From an uncultured Bacteroidia bacterium (GTDB lineage: Bacteria > Bacteroidota > Bacteroidia > Bacteroidales > ML635J-15), in NCBI GenBank assembly GCA_902791865.1, contig CADAXK010000002.1, positions 415,974 to 479,973 of the forward strand: DNA of 64,000 bases. The letters are read 5' to 3'. Within the stretch, counting starts at the first letter, position 1. Each line of letters starts with the position of its first letter. Positions 54,356 to 62,113 of the stretch are shown here, piece by piece. The notes under the pieces were generated by a model. That model did no database searches. It had not been told where the DNA came from and saw nothing but the letters and a program-made list of their open reading frames with translations. The position numbers and the translations under genes are program-made.

Positions 54356-55450
54356 ATGCATACAATGGACAAAACATACTACTGCGTAATAATGGCAGGT
54401 GGCATCGGAAGCCGTTTCTGGCCGGTAAGCCGTTCCGATATGCCCAAACAATTCCTTGACATTCTTGGCGTTGGACGCACATTAATACAGCAGACATTCG
54501 ACCGTTTTACAAAGATCATCCCAGATGAAAACATATATGTCGTAACCAACGAGGAATACAGCAGCATTGTACACGAGCAACTGCCAAAAGTTCCCGTAGA
54601 GAACATTCTCGGTGAACCGATGCGGCGCAACACTGCCCCCTGCATCATGTACGCCAACTGCAAAATTGGACTAAAAAATCCCGATGCAAAAATCGTTGTT
54701 ACTCCTGCCGACCACCTTATTCTCAACGAGGATCTTTTCTTAGACAATATCACCGAAGGTCTTGAATTTGTCACAGAAAGCAACGCATTGCTTACACTTG
54801 GCATCACACCAAACCGTCCAGCTACTGGATACGGATACATTCAGATGTCGGAAAATACCGAGAATCAAAAGTTCATACCAGTGAAAACTTTCACAGAAAA
54901 GCCTCAGCTCGAACTTGCGAAATTCTTCCTCGAAAGTGGCGATTTCCTTTGGAACTCAGGTATTTTCCTATGGAAACAAACATCAATCCGCGATGCCATT
55001 AAGCGTCACCTCAAGGAATTGTACTCGCTTTTCTCGGAAGGAATCAAGAATTTCAACACGCCACGCGAAAAAGAAACCATAACCGAAATTTATTCGGGTG
55101 CAAAAAGCATTTCAATCGACTTTGGCGTAATGGAGAAGGAACCAAACGTTTACGTGATGCAGACAAATTTCGGATGGTCTGACCTTGGAACGTGGAATTC
55201 GCTCTATACTATTGCAGACCGCGACGAAAACGGCAATTCCGACCTTTACAAGAACACCTTGTTCGCCAACTCAAACGGCAACTACGTGAACATACAGGGC
55301 GACAACAAGATTGCCATTATCCGCGACCTTGATGATTTCATCGTTGTCGATACCGACAAGGCATTGCTCATCTGCAAGCGCGAAAACGAGCAGACTCTTA
55401 CCGAAATGCTCAACGATGCCAAGGTGAAGTTCGGAGATGGAATAAAATAA
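54356..55450 (+). CDS. manC: Mannose-1-phosphate guanylyltransferase
   Basis: The start is taken at ATG 54356 (a second ATG at 54365 is equally possible; the TTG further up lies before the promoter box). The ~364-residue protein begins 'YYCVIMAGGIGSRFWPVSR', the sugar-nucleotide pyrophosphorylase signature, and has 'VTPADHLI', 'FTEKPQLE' and 'FLWNSGIFLWK'. It makes GDP-mannose from mannose-1-phosphate and GTP. There is no fused isomerase domain, so it is the short, monofunctional type. GDP-mannose feeds glycan and fucose synthesis; a glycosyltransferase gene follows. Confidence 0.95.
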   Translation: MHTMDKTYYCVIMAGGIGSRFWPVSRSDMPKQFLDILGVGRTLIQQTFDRFTKIIPDENIYVVTNEEYSSIVHEQLPKVPVENILGEPMRRNTAPCIMYANCKIGLKNPDAKIVVTPADHLILNEDLFLDNITEGLEFVTESNALLTLGITPNRPATGYGYIQMSENTENQKFIPVKTFTEKPQLELAKFFLESGDFLWNSGIFLWKQTSIRDAIKRHLKELYSLFSEGIKNFNTPREKETITEIYSGAKSISIDFGVMEKEPNVYVMQTNFGWSDLGTWNSLYTIADRDENGNSDLYKNTLFANSNGNYVNIQGDNKIAIIRDLDDFIVVDTDKALLICKRENEQTLTEMLNDAKVKFGDGIK

Positions 55451-55497
55451 GTCTGAAAATTTTTGACATATTATAAACCATTGAATAAAAAAGAGAA

Positions 55498-55687
55498 CGT
55501 CATTACTCGCAAGCTTCGTGAACTAAAGGTTCCACAAGTTAGAACATACACGCGATACGAAACGGGGAGCGTTGTAATGTTCAACTATGCGGAATCTCCC
55601 AAGGAAACGATTACAGAAGGAGATTCCGTACAAGCGAACTCACACGACACATTCCTTAGTCGGTTCGTTCAGCTTTACGGAATGACG
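55498..55687. mobile_element. ~190-bp inverted-end element, copy 1
   Basis: This block begins CGTCATT and ends AATGACG and shares long stretches with copies at 60389-60577 and 62530-62725. Shared blocks include AGAACATACACGCGATAC, GGAGCGTTGTAATGTTC, CTATGCGGAA and an internal GGAGATTCCG. It lies between manC and the GT4 gene. A 78-codon frame across it is not a gene. It looks like a MITE-like or similar non-autonomous repeat; no transposase is present. Confidence 0.75.
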
Positions 55688-55703
55688 ACTAGGGTATAAC
55701 ACG

Positions 55704-56840
55704 ATGAAAATCATCATTGTAGGAAGCGCGCACCCCTACCGTGGAGGTTTAGCCAGTTTCAACGAAAGACTGGCATCAGAATTTGTTGCCGAAGATCACG
55801 ATGTTGAAATTGTAACCTTCACACTGCAATATCCATCGTTCCTGTTCCCTGGCAAGACACAATATACAGATTCGCCTAAACCAGAAGGATTAAGCATATC
55901 GCGAAGAATAAATTCCACAAATCCGTTCAACTGGATGAAAGTCGGCCGCGAAATTCGCGACAAGAATGCCGACATGGTAATTTTCTGCTACTGGATGTCG
56001 TTCATGGCACCAAGTTTCGGCAAAATTGCACGCATTGTCCGTCGCAACGGCAAGACAAAGTGCATCGCTCTTGTACACAACATGATACCTCACGAACAGA
56101 ATATCCTGGACAAGATTTTGCCACCATATTTTGTAAAGTCGATGGATGGATTCATTGCCCTATCGAAGTCGGTAGCCGATGACATTGGCAAATTCGACAA
56201 GCATGGCAAACCGCGGACATTTTCGCCGCATCCTATCTACGACCACTATGGCATCCGTCTTGACCACAACGAAGCCTTGCAAAAACTTGGACTTGACCAG
56301 AATTGCAAATATGTTCTGTTTTTCGGGCTTGTCCGTGCCTACAAGGGACTCGACCTGCTCATTGATGCCTTTGCCGATGAAAAATTGCGCAATTCGAACA
56401 TAAAACTTATTGTCGCAGGAGAATTCTACCAAGACGAAAACATCTACCGCAAGCAGATTTCCGACTTAGGAATCGAAGACAAAATCATAATACACAACGA
56501 GTTCATTCCCGACGACAAGGTAAACCTATATTTTTCGGCAGCCGACATAATTGCGCAGACCTACAAGTCGGCAACGCAAAGCGGAGTAACGCAAATCGCC
56601 TTTCACTTCGAGAAACCAATGCTGGTAACAAATGTTGGCGGACTTGGCGAAATTGTCATCAACGGCAAAAGCGGATATGTGGTTGAACCAAAAGCAGATA
56701 AGATTGCGGATGCTTTATCGGACTTCTTTGAAAATGAGCGCAGTAGCGAATTTATTCAAGCCGTCCGCACCGAAAAAGGTAAGTACGCATGGAGCATAAT
56801 GACGGGTAAAATTGTGGAATTGTACAAACAAATGAAATAG
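55704..56840 (+). CDS. Family 4 glycosyltransferase
   Basis: This 378-residue GT-B enzyme opens 'KIIIVGSAHPYRGGLASFNE' (acceptor-side glycine-rich loop). Its C-terminal half has 'VLFFGLVRAYKGLDLLIDAF', 'IIIHNEFIPDDKVNLYFSAAD' split around 'NEFIPDD', and 'SATQSGVTQIAFHFEKPM'. The usual EGFG..E motif of GT4 enzymes is replaced by 'TQSGVTQ', as in a subset of Bacteroidetes members. It uses a nucleotide-sugar donor, probably for surface glycan assembly; the upstream manC suggests GDP-mannose but this is inference. Confidence 0.88.
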   Translation: MKIIIVGSAHPYRGGLASFNERLASEFVAEDHDVEIVTFTLQYPSFLFPGKTQYTDSPKPEGLSISRRINSTNPFNWMKVGREIRDKNADMVIFCYWMSFMAPSFGKIARIVRRNGKTKCIALVHNMIPHEQNILDKILPPYFVKSMDGFIALSKSVADDIGKFDKHGKPRTFSPHPIYDHYGIRLDHNEALQKLGLDQNCKYVLFFGLVRAYKGLDLLIDAFADEKLRNSNIKLIVAGEFYQDENIYRKQISDLGIEDKIIIHNEFIPDDKVNLYFSAADIIAQTYKSATQSGVTQIAFHFEKPMLVTNVGGLGEIVINGKSGYVVEPKADKIADALSDFFENERSSEFIQAVRTEKGKYAWSIMTGKIVELYKQMK

Positions 56841-56856
56841 AATCTTGGGAAGATTC
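56840..56856 (+). terminator. Weak hairpin after the GT4 gene
   Basis: A perfect 7-bp stem GAATCTT-GGG-AAGATTC starts at the stop codon but is not followed by a T run, so a terminator role is only possible. Confidence 0.35.
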
Positions 56857-56892
56857 AATAATTCAAAGATTAACACATTATCAATTGTTAAT

Positions 56893-57393
56893 TCACCTTT
56901 TCATACTTAACGGCAAAAATCTTCCTGTTCTACGACAATAAGCATCGTACTCATCACCGAAATCACGGCGGAGGCGCTTTTCCTCGGTCATTACCTGCAC
57001 CAACATAATCACCACAAACACAACGAAAACCACCAACGACTGCCATGTCCATAGCCATACGCAAGCGGCAGCGTTATATACGAAACTCCCTGTCAGCATT
57101 GGATTACGGCTCAAGCGGTATGGACCATTAGTCATAAGATGTTTGGTCCGTGGTGCAACTTCATGACCAAAAGCATCCATCGGATTGCCATCGCCTTTGT
57201 GCCTCATATACACAATAGACCAAATGCTCAGAAACAACCCCACGACAGCAAGCACAGCAGATACAATTATTTGCCAAATATCAACAGCACAAATGTCAGG
57301 CCTCAAAGATGCCAACCACATTATTGCAGGAATTAGAATCACAAACATCAGTCCGCCAAGAGCATATCCGAAAATTTCAACCAACTTTCTCAT
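56893..57393 (-). CDS. ICMT/PEMT-like membrane methyltransferase
   Basis: This 166-residue protein has four to five membrane helices and the C-terminal cofactor motif of the isoprenylcysteine carboxyl methyltransferase superfamily: 'GPYRLSRNPMLTGSFV' and 'EEKRLRRDFGDEYDAYCRRTGRFLP'. Bacterial members methylate small lipids or lipid-like substrates using S-adenosylmethionine; the substrate is not predictable here. Single-gene unit with promoter box at 57411-57418. Confidence 0.85.
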   Translation of the reverse strand: MRKLVEIFGYALGGLMFVILIPAIMWLASLRPDICAVDIWQIIVSAVLAVVGLFLSIWSIVYMRHKGDGNPMDAFGHEVAPRTKHLMTNGPYRLSRNPMLTGSFVYNAAACVWLWTWQSLVVFVVFVVIMLVQVMTEEKRLRRDFGDEYDAYCRRTGRFLPLSMKR

Positions 57394-57410
57394 GTATCAT
57401 AATTTGAGTA

Positions 57411-57418
57411 CAAAGATA
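57411..57418 (-). promoter_or_regulatory. -7 box of the ICMT-like gene
   Basis: The minus strand reads TATCTTTG, a perfect TAnnTTTG, 17 nt before the ATG. The palindrome at 57434-57453 lies directly upstream, over the expected -33 region. Confidence 0.55.
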
Positions 57419-57433
57419 AGCAAATTTTAAAAC

Positions 57434-57543
57434 GGACGATGCATGCATCGTCCCCGACAAAGAATCAAATCTTCAAATAACCAGACCCCCTGAAACGGGC
57501 GTAGCCCATAGAAACCATGAAACCAGAAACGGGCGCAGCCCAT
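57434..57543. repeat. Perfect 20-bp palindrome plus two copies of a GAAACGGGCG.AGCCCAT repeat
   Basis: GGACGATGCATGCATCGTCC (57434-57453) is a perfect palindrome of the GACG...CGTC class seen also at 53985 and 54121. Two direct copies of GAAACGGGCG(T/C)AGCCCAT follow at 57492-57509 and 57526-57543. An inverted copy is at 63852-63867. Confidence 0.75.
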
Positions 57544-57591
57544 ATAAACTTAATGTTTTGTTAATCAAATCCAGCCGAAGGAAAAAAATTC

Positions 57592-57599
57592 TACCTTTG
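57592..57599 (+). promoter_or_regulatory. -7 box of the metal locus, implying a leaderless start
   Basis: TACCTTTG, a perfect TAnnTTTG match, ends only 5 nt before the ATG at 57605. Transcription would start at or within a base or two of the ATG. Confidence 0.5.
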
Positions 57600-57604
57600 C
57601 AACG

Positions 57605-58072
57605 ATGAAATTTACAAGCGCAATATTGGCTACAATCACGGCTTTGATGGTATTCCTTACCTCAAACGGCATTGTGTATGAGCACTATTTCTGCAAATGC
57701 TGCAACGAGGAGCACCAAGAAATCAGCCTTTTCGAGTTTGGCGAAGTTTCGCACAACCACGAATGCCATTCCCATCACGAATGCCACAGCCACAATTGCG
57801 ATGGTCATCACTGCCATTGCCAGGACAAGTCGGAACACCAAAAGCATACACATGTAGAATTCATGTCGCTCAAGGACTTGTTCCAACATGACGCACACTC
57901 GGCTTTGCCCGAAATTCCATCAATAAAGACTTTCATCAGCAACAATTTTGCACCTTGCACAAATATCACTTGCACGACAAACGAAGTTGAAACCAAACTA
58001 TTGGCTTCCAACGCCAACCATTTGTACGACAAGGGCAAAGTGTGTCCGATCCTCTCCTGCTTCAGATTATGA
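57605..58072 (+). CDS. Exported His/Cys-rich small protein (HYC-like), first gene of the metal locus
   Basis: This 155-residue protein has an N-terminal signal or anchor segment (about 1-22). 'YEHYFCKCCNEEH' follows, recalling the HYC_CC_PP family of Bacteroidetes, then a dense metal-binding stretch: 'HNHECHSHHECHSHNCDGHH', 'CHCQDKSEHQKHTH' (residues about 56-90). The C-terminal ~60 residues include 'CTNITCTTNEVETK' and 'CPILSCFRL'. It probably binds a transition metal (Cu or Zn) outside the inner membrane. It lies 69 bp upstream of a TonB-dependent receptor gene on the same strand. Confidence 0.78.
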   Translation: MKFTSAILATITALMVFLTSNGIVYEHYFCKCCNEEHQEISLFEFGEVSHNHECHSHHECHSHNCDGHHCHCQDKSEHQKHTHVEFMSLKDLFQHDAHSALPEIPSIKTFISNNFAPCTNITCTTNEVETKLLASNANHLYDKGKVCPILSCFRL

Positions 58073-58102
58073 ATTGTATCTCAAAACCAACGAGATAGCA
58101 AC

Positions 58103-58114
58103 GGACAATTGTCC
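58103..58114. promoter_or_regulatory. Palindrome upstream of the TonB receptor gene, possible operator
   Basis: GGACAATTGTCC is a perfect 12-bp palindrome, 27 bp before the receptor ATG, in the 69-bp spacer between the first two genes of the metal locus. It could be a regulator site or a chance palindrome. Confidence 0.3.
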
Positions 58115-58141
58115 AAATTCATAATTTAAAGAAGTAAAACG

Positions 58142-60355
58142 ATGAAAAACAAAATATTGGCAATAATTGCTTTCGTAGCAATAGCCACAATAAGCAAAGC
58201 CCAGATTAGCGGCACCGTCTTCGAGCTTGTCGACGGCAACAAGCAGACGCTTTTCGGTGCAAATGTCTATTGGGAAAACAGCAGTGTCGGAACTATCTCC
58301 GACATGAACGGCAATTTCAAGATAAACAAGGTCAACACGACCAACAAACTGATTGTCAGCTTCATCGGTTACAACAGCGACACTCTTGAAATTCCAGAGA
58401 AGAAGAAAAACATAGAAGTCGTGCTTACCGCCGGCGAAATGCTTTCGGAAGTCACAGTGAACGAGCGAGCCGCCAGTTCGCACTATTCGCGAATGGAAAT
58501 TGGCAATGTGCAGGATGTTTCGGGACAGGAACTCTGCAAGGCCGCCTGCTGCAACCTTTCGGAAAGTTTCGAGACTAACGCATCTGTCGATGCTGGCACA
58601 AGCGACGCCGCCACCGGCGCAAAGCAGATAAAGCTGCTCGGTCTGGCAGGAAAATATGTGCAGTTCCTTACCGAAAACATTCCAAACCTCTACGGACTTT
58701 CGCAGCCTTACGCACTTGGCTACATTCCCGGCCCATGGATGACATCGATGCAGATTTCGAAAGGAACATCAACAGTAATAAATGGTTACGATGCCGTGAC
58801 TGGTCAAATAAATGTGGAATACAAAAAGCCTCGCCAGTCCGACAAATTCTCGCTAAACCTTATGGGAAGTTCGCACGGCAATGTAGAAGGCAACATCGAT
58901 GCACCTATAAAAGTGAGCGAAAAGGTTAGCACCCAGATTTTTGCACATGCACAGAACCGCTTCATCAAGATGGACCACAACAACGACAATTTCTACGACT
59001 CGCCCAATGTCACCCAGTACAACTTTTTCAACCGCTGGGACTATTTTGGCAAGCACCTTACAATGCGGTTCGGAGTGAAGTACATCGACGAGACTCGCAA
59101 AAACGGACAAATAAGCAAGGACCATCCTACCTACATAGACTCCTTGCAACCAGATCTTTACAAAATCAAGATTCATTCTCAGCGTGGCGAAGCATTCCTA
59201 AAGTGCGGCTATGTTTTCCCAGAAAAGGATTACCAGAGCATCGCTGTGATTACCAACTTCATAACTCACCATCAGGATTCGTACTACGGACACAATAATT
59301 TTGATGCAAGCCAGAACAGCCTATACGGAAATGTCCTATGGAAATCGGCATTCGGAGGCAACGAAAAGCACTCCTACACCACTGGAATAAGCATGAAGTA
59401 CGAAAACCTCCATCAGAACCTCAACGACAGCATAATGAACGACATCGAAGCTGTTCCGGGTGCATTCTTCCAATACACTGGACATTTCGGCAATTTCAAT
59501 ATGATTGCAGGCGTCCGTGGTGACTACCACAACCAGTACGGTTTTCTTTTCACGCCACGACTGAACCTCAAATACAGCATCAATGAATACCTCACCTTGA
59601 GAGCATCTGCTGGAAGAGCGTTCCGCAAGGCTAATGTACTGAGCGAAAATTCGTTCCTACTGGCATCGTCGCGTAGAATGGTAATCTATGACAACCTTGA
59701 CCTCGAAGAAGCCTGGAACTACGGTGCAACCTTCTCGGCCAACATACCTATAAAGGACAGGTTGCTGAACATTATGGCGGAATACTACCGCACCGACTTC
59801 GTGAAGCAGATTGTTGCCGATTTCGAGACACCTGGCGTTGTTGAGTTTTACAACCTGCAGGGCAAATCGTTCTCCAACACCTACCAGATTGAAGTGTCGT
59901 GCGAAGTGCTCAAGGGCTGGGACATCACAGGCGCGTTCCGCTACAACGATGTAAAGCAGACCATCGACGGAAACCTTGTAGAATCGCCACTGATGAGCCG
60001 TTTCAAAGGCTTGCTAACAACCTCGTACCGCACCAAGTTGGAAAAATGGCAGTTCGATTTCACCGCGCAGTTCAACGGACCGGGCAGAATACCGTCAACC
60101 GCCAGCAATCCAGAAGAATACCGCCGCGACGAGAAATTCAAGGCTTACAACATCTTCAACGCACAGATTACCAAGTTCTTCAAGAAATGGAGCATTTATG
60201 TCGGCGTTGAAAACATCTTCAACTTCACGCAGAAAGACCCGATTATCGCTGCTGGCGACCCATTTGGCGACTACTTCGACTCGTCGCTCATCTGGGGACC
60301 AATCGACGGACGGAAATTCTATTTAGGTATAAGATTTGCAATTGATAGGGATTAG
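58142..60355 (+). CDS. TonB-dependent outer-membrane receptor
   Basis: This 737-residue protein has a signal peptide ('IAFVAIATISKAQ') and an N-terminal carboxypeptidase-regulatory-like domain (about 20-95, 'ISGTVFELVDGNKQTLFGAN', 'VSFIGYNSDTLEI'). A plug follows (about 105-215, 'QELCKAACCNLSESFETN', 'TGAKQIKLLGLAGKYVQ', 'VINGYDAVTGQINVEYK'), then a beta-barrel to the end ('FYLGIRFAID'). The Cys-containing 'CKAACCNLSESFE' plug start is characteristic of a Bacteroidetes receptor group found beside HMA-domain proteins, which fits metal uptake. It has no SusD partner here, so a polysaccharide role is unlikely. Inference: copper or another transition metal is the cargo. Confidence 0.9.
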   Translation: MKNKILAIIAFVAIATISKAQISGTVFELVDGNKQTLFGANVYWENSSVGTISDMNGNFKINKVNTTNKLIVSFIGYNSDTLEIPEKKKNIEVVLTAGEMLSEVTVNERAASSHYSRMEIGNVQDVSGQELCKAACCNLSESFETNASVDAGTSDAATGAKQIKLLGLAGKYVQFLTENIPNLYGLSQPYALGYIPGPWMTSMQISKGTSTVINGYDAVTGQINVEYKKPRQSDKFSLNLMGSSHGNVEGNIDAPIKVSEKVSTQIFAHAQNRFIKMDHNNDNFYDSPNVTQYNFFNRWDYFGKHLTMRFGVKYIDETRKNGQISKDHPTYIDSLQPDLYKIKIHSQRGEAFLKCGYVFPEKDYQSIAVITNFITHHQDSYYGHNNFDASQNSLYGNVLWKSAFGGNEKHSYTTGISMKYENLHQNLNDSIMNDIEAVPGAFFQYTGHFGNFNMIAGVRGDYHNQYGFLFTPRLNLKYSINEYLTLRASAGRAFRKANVLSENSFLLASSRRMVIYDNLDLEEAWNYGATFSANIPIKDRLLNIMAEYYRTDFVKQIVADFETPGVVEFYNLQGKSFSNTYQIEVSCEVLKGWDITGAFRYNDVKQTIDGNLVESPLMSRFKGLLTTSYRTKLEKWQFDFTAQFNGPGRIPSTASNPEEYRRDEKFKAYNIFNAQITKFFKKWSIYVGVENIFNFTQKDPIIAAGDPFGDYFDSSLIWGPIDGRKFYLGIRFAIDRD

Positions 60356-60388
60356 AAATTATTAATAAACGATATGGAAAAAAGAGAC

Positions 60389-60577
60389 CGTCATTTCGGA
60401 AGTCTGACTGAACACGCGATACCAACGGTGGAGCGTTGTGAAGACGGCTATCCGAAACGTTGCTTGCAACCTCGCGAAGCCTGCGAGCAATCTCCTTTGG
60501 GTACTCAAGGGAGATTCCGCATAAACAGGCTCACAAGCAACGTTCCTTATGCTGTTCGCTTTGTTTTGCGGAATGAC
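60389..60577. mobile_element. ~190-bp inverted-end element, copy 2
   Basis: Begins CGTCATT and ends GAATGAC; shares AACACGCGATACCAACGG-type, GGAGCGTTGT, GGAGATTCCGC and CTCACAAGCAACGTTCCTTA blocks with the other copies. It contains an extra CTCGC-gaagcct-GCGAG hairpin in the middle. The 306-bp spacer between the TonB receptor and the next gene is occupied by it plus the promoter at 60632; no gene lies in it. Confidence 0.75.
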
Positions 60578-60631
60578 TGTAAAGTAATAAAAATAAATAA
60601 TATAAAACGGAATAAATACAGCAATTTAAAT

Positions 60632-60639
60632 TAATTTTG
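60632..60639 (+). promoter_or_regulatory. -7 box of the barrel gene, inside a 31-bp sequence repeated at 61517
   Basis: TAATTTTG is a perfect TAnnTTTG match, 23 nt before the ATG. It lies inside a 31-bp block (60623-60653) that recurs with one mismatch at 61517-61547. Confidence 0.6.
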
Positions 60640-60661
60640 TAACTCATAAAAAAATAGAAAT

Positions 60662-61480
60662 ATGAAAAAGGTATTTGCTATATTACTTATTACAATGCCG
60701 ATACTTAGTTTCTCTCAAAAATTCAGTGCTTCTGCAAATATTGGCTGGCAGTTGTGCAATCCTACAATCAACGAATCATACACCCGTCTGATAGATAGTG
60801 ATGAAGAACAACTATACTTCAAAAAAGTAATGGACGCCGTACCAAACGGCAATATAAGTTTTTCTTATCTAATTGACGAAAAATTAAAATTAGGAATTGG
60901 AGTATCGTTCTATAATCTTCAAAGTACAGTTTGGATTAGTCCGAATCATATTGGACAGCATACACTTGCCGACATGTACAGCATACAGATTCCATTAACA
61001 GCTGGTTATCGTGTAAAACTCTGCGACAAACTATATATTGAACCGTGGATGGGAGTTTCGGCAGACATTAATTTGAACGAAAACACAGAAGGCAAAACTG
61101 GTTTGAGAACACTAGAGAGCAACGGCATTTGCAATATGTATGATATTGATTTTAAGCGTGGCGGTCTCGCAAATGTGTCAAGATTTCAGACTGGCACACA
61201 CGGCAATATGTCGCTTCATGCGGGACTTCGTCTGTCAGTTATGCTAAAATCGTATTGCGCTCTCAACTTCAATGCACAATATTCATCGGCAGTGTTTGAT
61301 ATGTCGTATGTACATGCTAGTGCTGAATATCGTTATGGTGTATCATATTCTGGAAACACTGACACTGAATCTAATGAATTTAAAAATTTTATACGCACAT
61401 TGCCTAAAAATATCACAGAATATGAAATATCACTGCGTTCCTTCTTTAGTTGTGGAATTGGAGTGGAATTTTTCTTCTAA
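60662..61480 (+). CDS. Exported outer-membrane beta-barrel-like protein
   Basis: This 272-residue protein has a signal peptide ('LLITMPILSFSQ') and then alternating amphipathic strands of an 8- to 12-strand barrel ('FSASANIGWQL', 'LKLGIGVSFYNL', 'MYSIQIPLTAGYRVKL', 'SFFSCGIGVEFFF'). The end in aromatic residues is typical of outer-membrane barrels (OMP_b-brl / PorT-like). It has no His/Cys cluster. Its promoter block is nearly identical to that of the HMA gene, so the two are likely expressed together. A role in the metal locus is inferred from that and from position. Confidence 0.72.
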   Translation: MKKVFAILLITMPILSFSQKFSASANIGWQLCNPTINESYTRLIDSDEEQLYFKKVMDAVPNGNISFSYLIDEKLKLGIGVSFYNLQSTVWISPNHIGQHTLADMYSIQIPLTAGYRVKLCDKLYIEPWMGVSADINLNENTEGKTGLRTLESNGICNMYDIDFKRGGLANVSRFQTGTHGNMSLHAGLRLSVMLKSYCALNFNAQYSSAVFDMSYVHASAEYRYGVSYSGNTDTESNEFKNFIRTLPKNITEYEISLRSFFSCGIGVEFFF

Positions 61481-61525
61481 AATGTGTGTAGCTTACAAGA
61501 AAGACATTTATATTGAAATTTAAAT

Positions 61526-61533
61526 TAATTTTG
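61526..61533 (+). promoter_or_regulatory. -7 box of the HMA gene, inside the repeated 31-bp block
   Basis: TAATTTTG, perfect match, 23 nt before the ATG; the surrounding 31 bp (61517-61547) match 60623-60653 at all but one position. Confidence 0.6.
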
Positions 61534-61555
61534 TAACGCATAAAAAACTAAAGAC

Positions 61556-62071
61556 ATGAAAAAGAACATTTTGATTTTAGTATTGGTAATGTTGTTCGGA
61601 ATGGGCAACGTATTTGCACAGGAACAGAAGGCTGCAAAGCAGAACGAAAAGATTTCGGAAGTAATCCTTTCGACCGAAATGCACTGCCAGAATTGCGCCG
61701 ACAAGGTATCGAAGCAGTTGGCATACACCAAAGGTGTTATTGACGTTCAGGCAAACCACGAGAAGAACGCAGTGTATATCAAGTACCGCAACGACCGCAC
61801 CGACACCGAAAAGCTGATTGCATCGCTCAAGGAAATCGGCTACACAGCAACAGTTTTCAATGCTGGACACAACTGCTCGCAGTGCCCTCACGCAAAGGCA
61901 GGTGCATGCAACGGAAACCACGCCGGATGTAACCATGCACAGCAGGAACAGCAGAAGAGCGGTTGCAGTGGAAATCACGCAGGTTGCAGCCACTCGCACG
62001 ATGCTCAGAAGACTTCGGGTTGCAGCGGAAATCACACCGAATGCCAGCACAAGCACGATGCTACAAAGTAA
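61556..62071 (+). CDS. Exported heavy-metal-associated (HMA) domain protein with His/Cys repeat tail
   Basis: This 171-residue protein has a signal peptide ('LVMLFGMGNVFAQ') and an HMA domain (about 32-100) with the metal motif 'MHCQNCADKV' (Cys44 and Cys47), as in CopZ-like chaperones and P-type ATPase heads. The tail (about 101-171) has three repeats of a G-C-x-G-N-H-x-x-C-x-H unit ('CNGNHAGCNH', 'CSGNHAGCSHSHD', 'CSGNHTECQHKHD'), preceded by 'CSQCPHAKAGAC'. It probably binds Cu or a similar metal in the periplasm. The combination with a neighbouring TonB receptor and a His/Cys-rich protein suggests capture and hand-over of metal. No P-type ATPase is in the window. Confidence 0.86.
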   Translation: MKKNILILVLVMLFGMGNVFAQEQKAAKQNEKISEVILSTEMHCQNCADKVSKQLAYTKGVIDVQANHEKNAVYIKYRNDRTDTEKLIASLKEIGYTATVFNAGHNCSQCPHAKAGACNGNHAGCNHAQQEQQKSGCSGNHAGCSHSHDAQKTSGCSGNHTECQHKHDATK

Positions 62072-62079
62072 TCTGATAT

Positions 62080-62108
62080 AAAATGCGGGTGGATTCCATC
62101 CGCATTTT
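62080..62108 (+). terminator. Terminator of the HMA gene
   Basis: AAAATGCGGGTGGA pairs with TCCATCCGCATTTT (one G-T wobble) and ends in six T, 9 bp after the stop. Confidence 0.88.
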
Positions 62109-62113
62109 TTCAA

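Noticed and set aside
55463..55699. A 78-codon frame between manC and the GT4 gene
   Set aside because: It coincides with copy 1 of the ~190-bp inverted-end element; no family resemblance and the frame is not kept in the other copies.
60374..60634. An 86-codon frame after the TonB receptor gene
   Set aside because: It is the second copy of the same element read in one frame.
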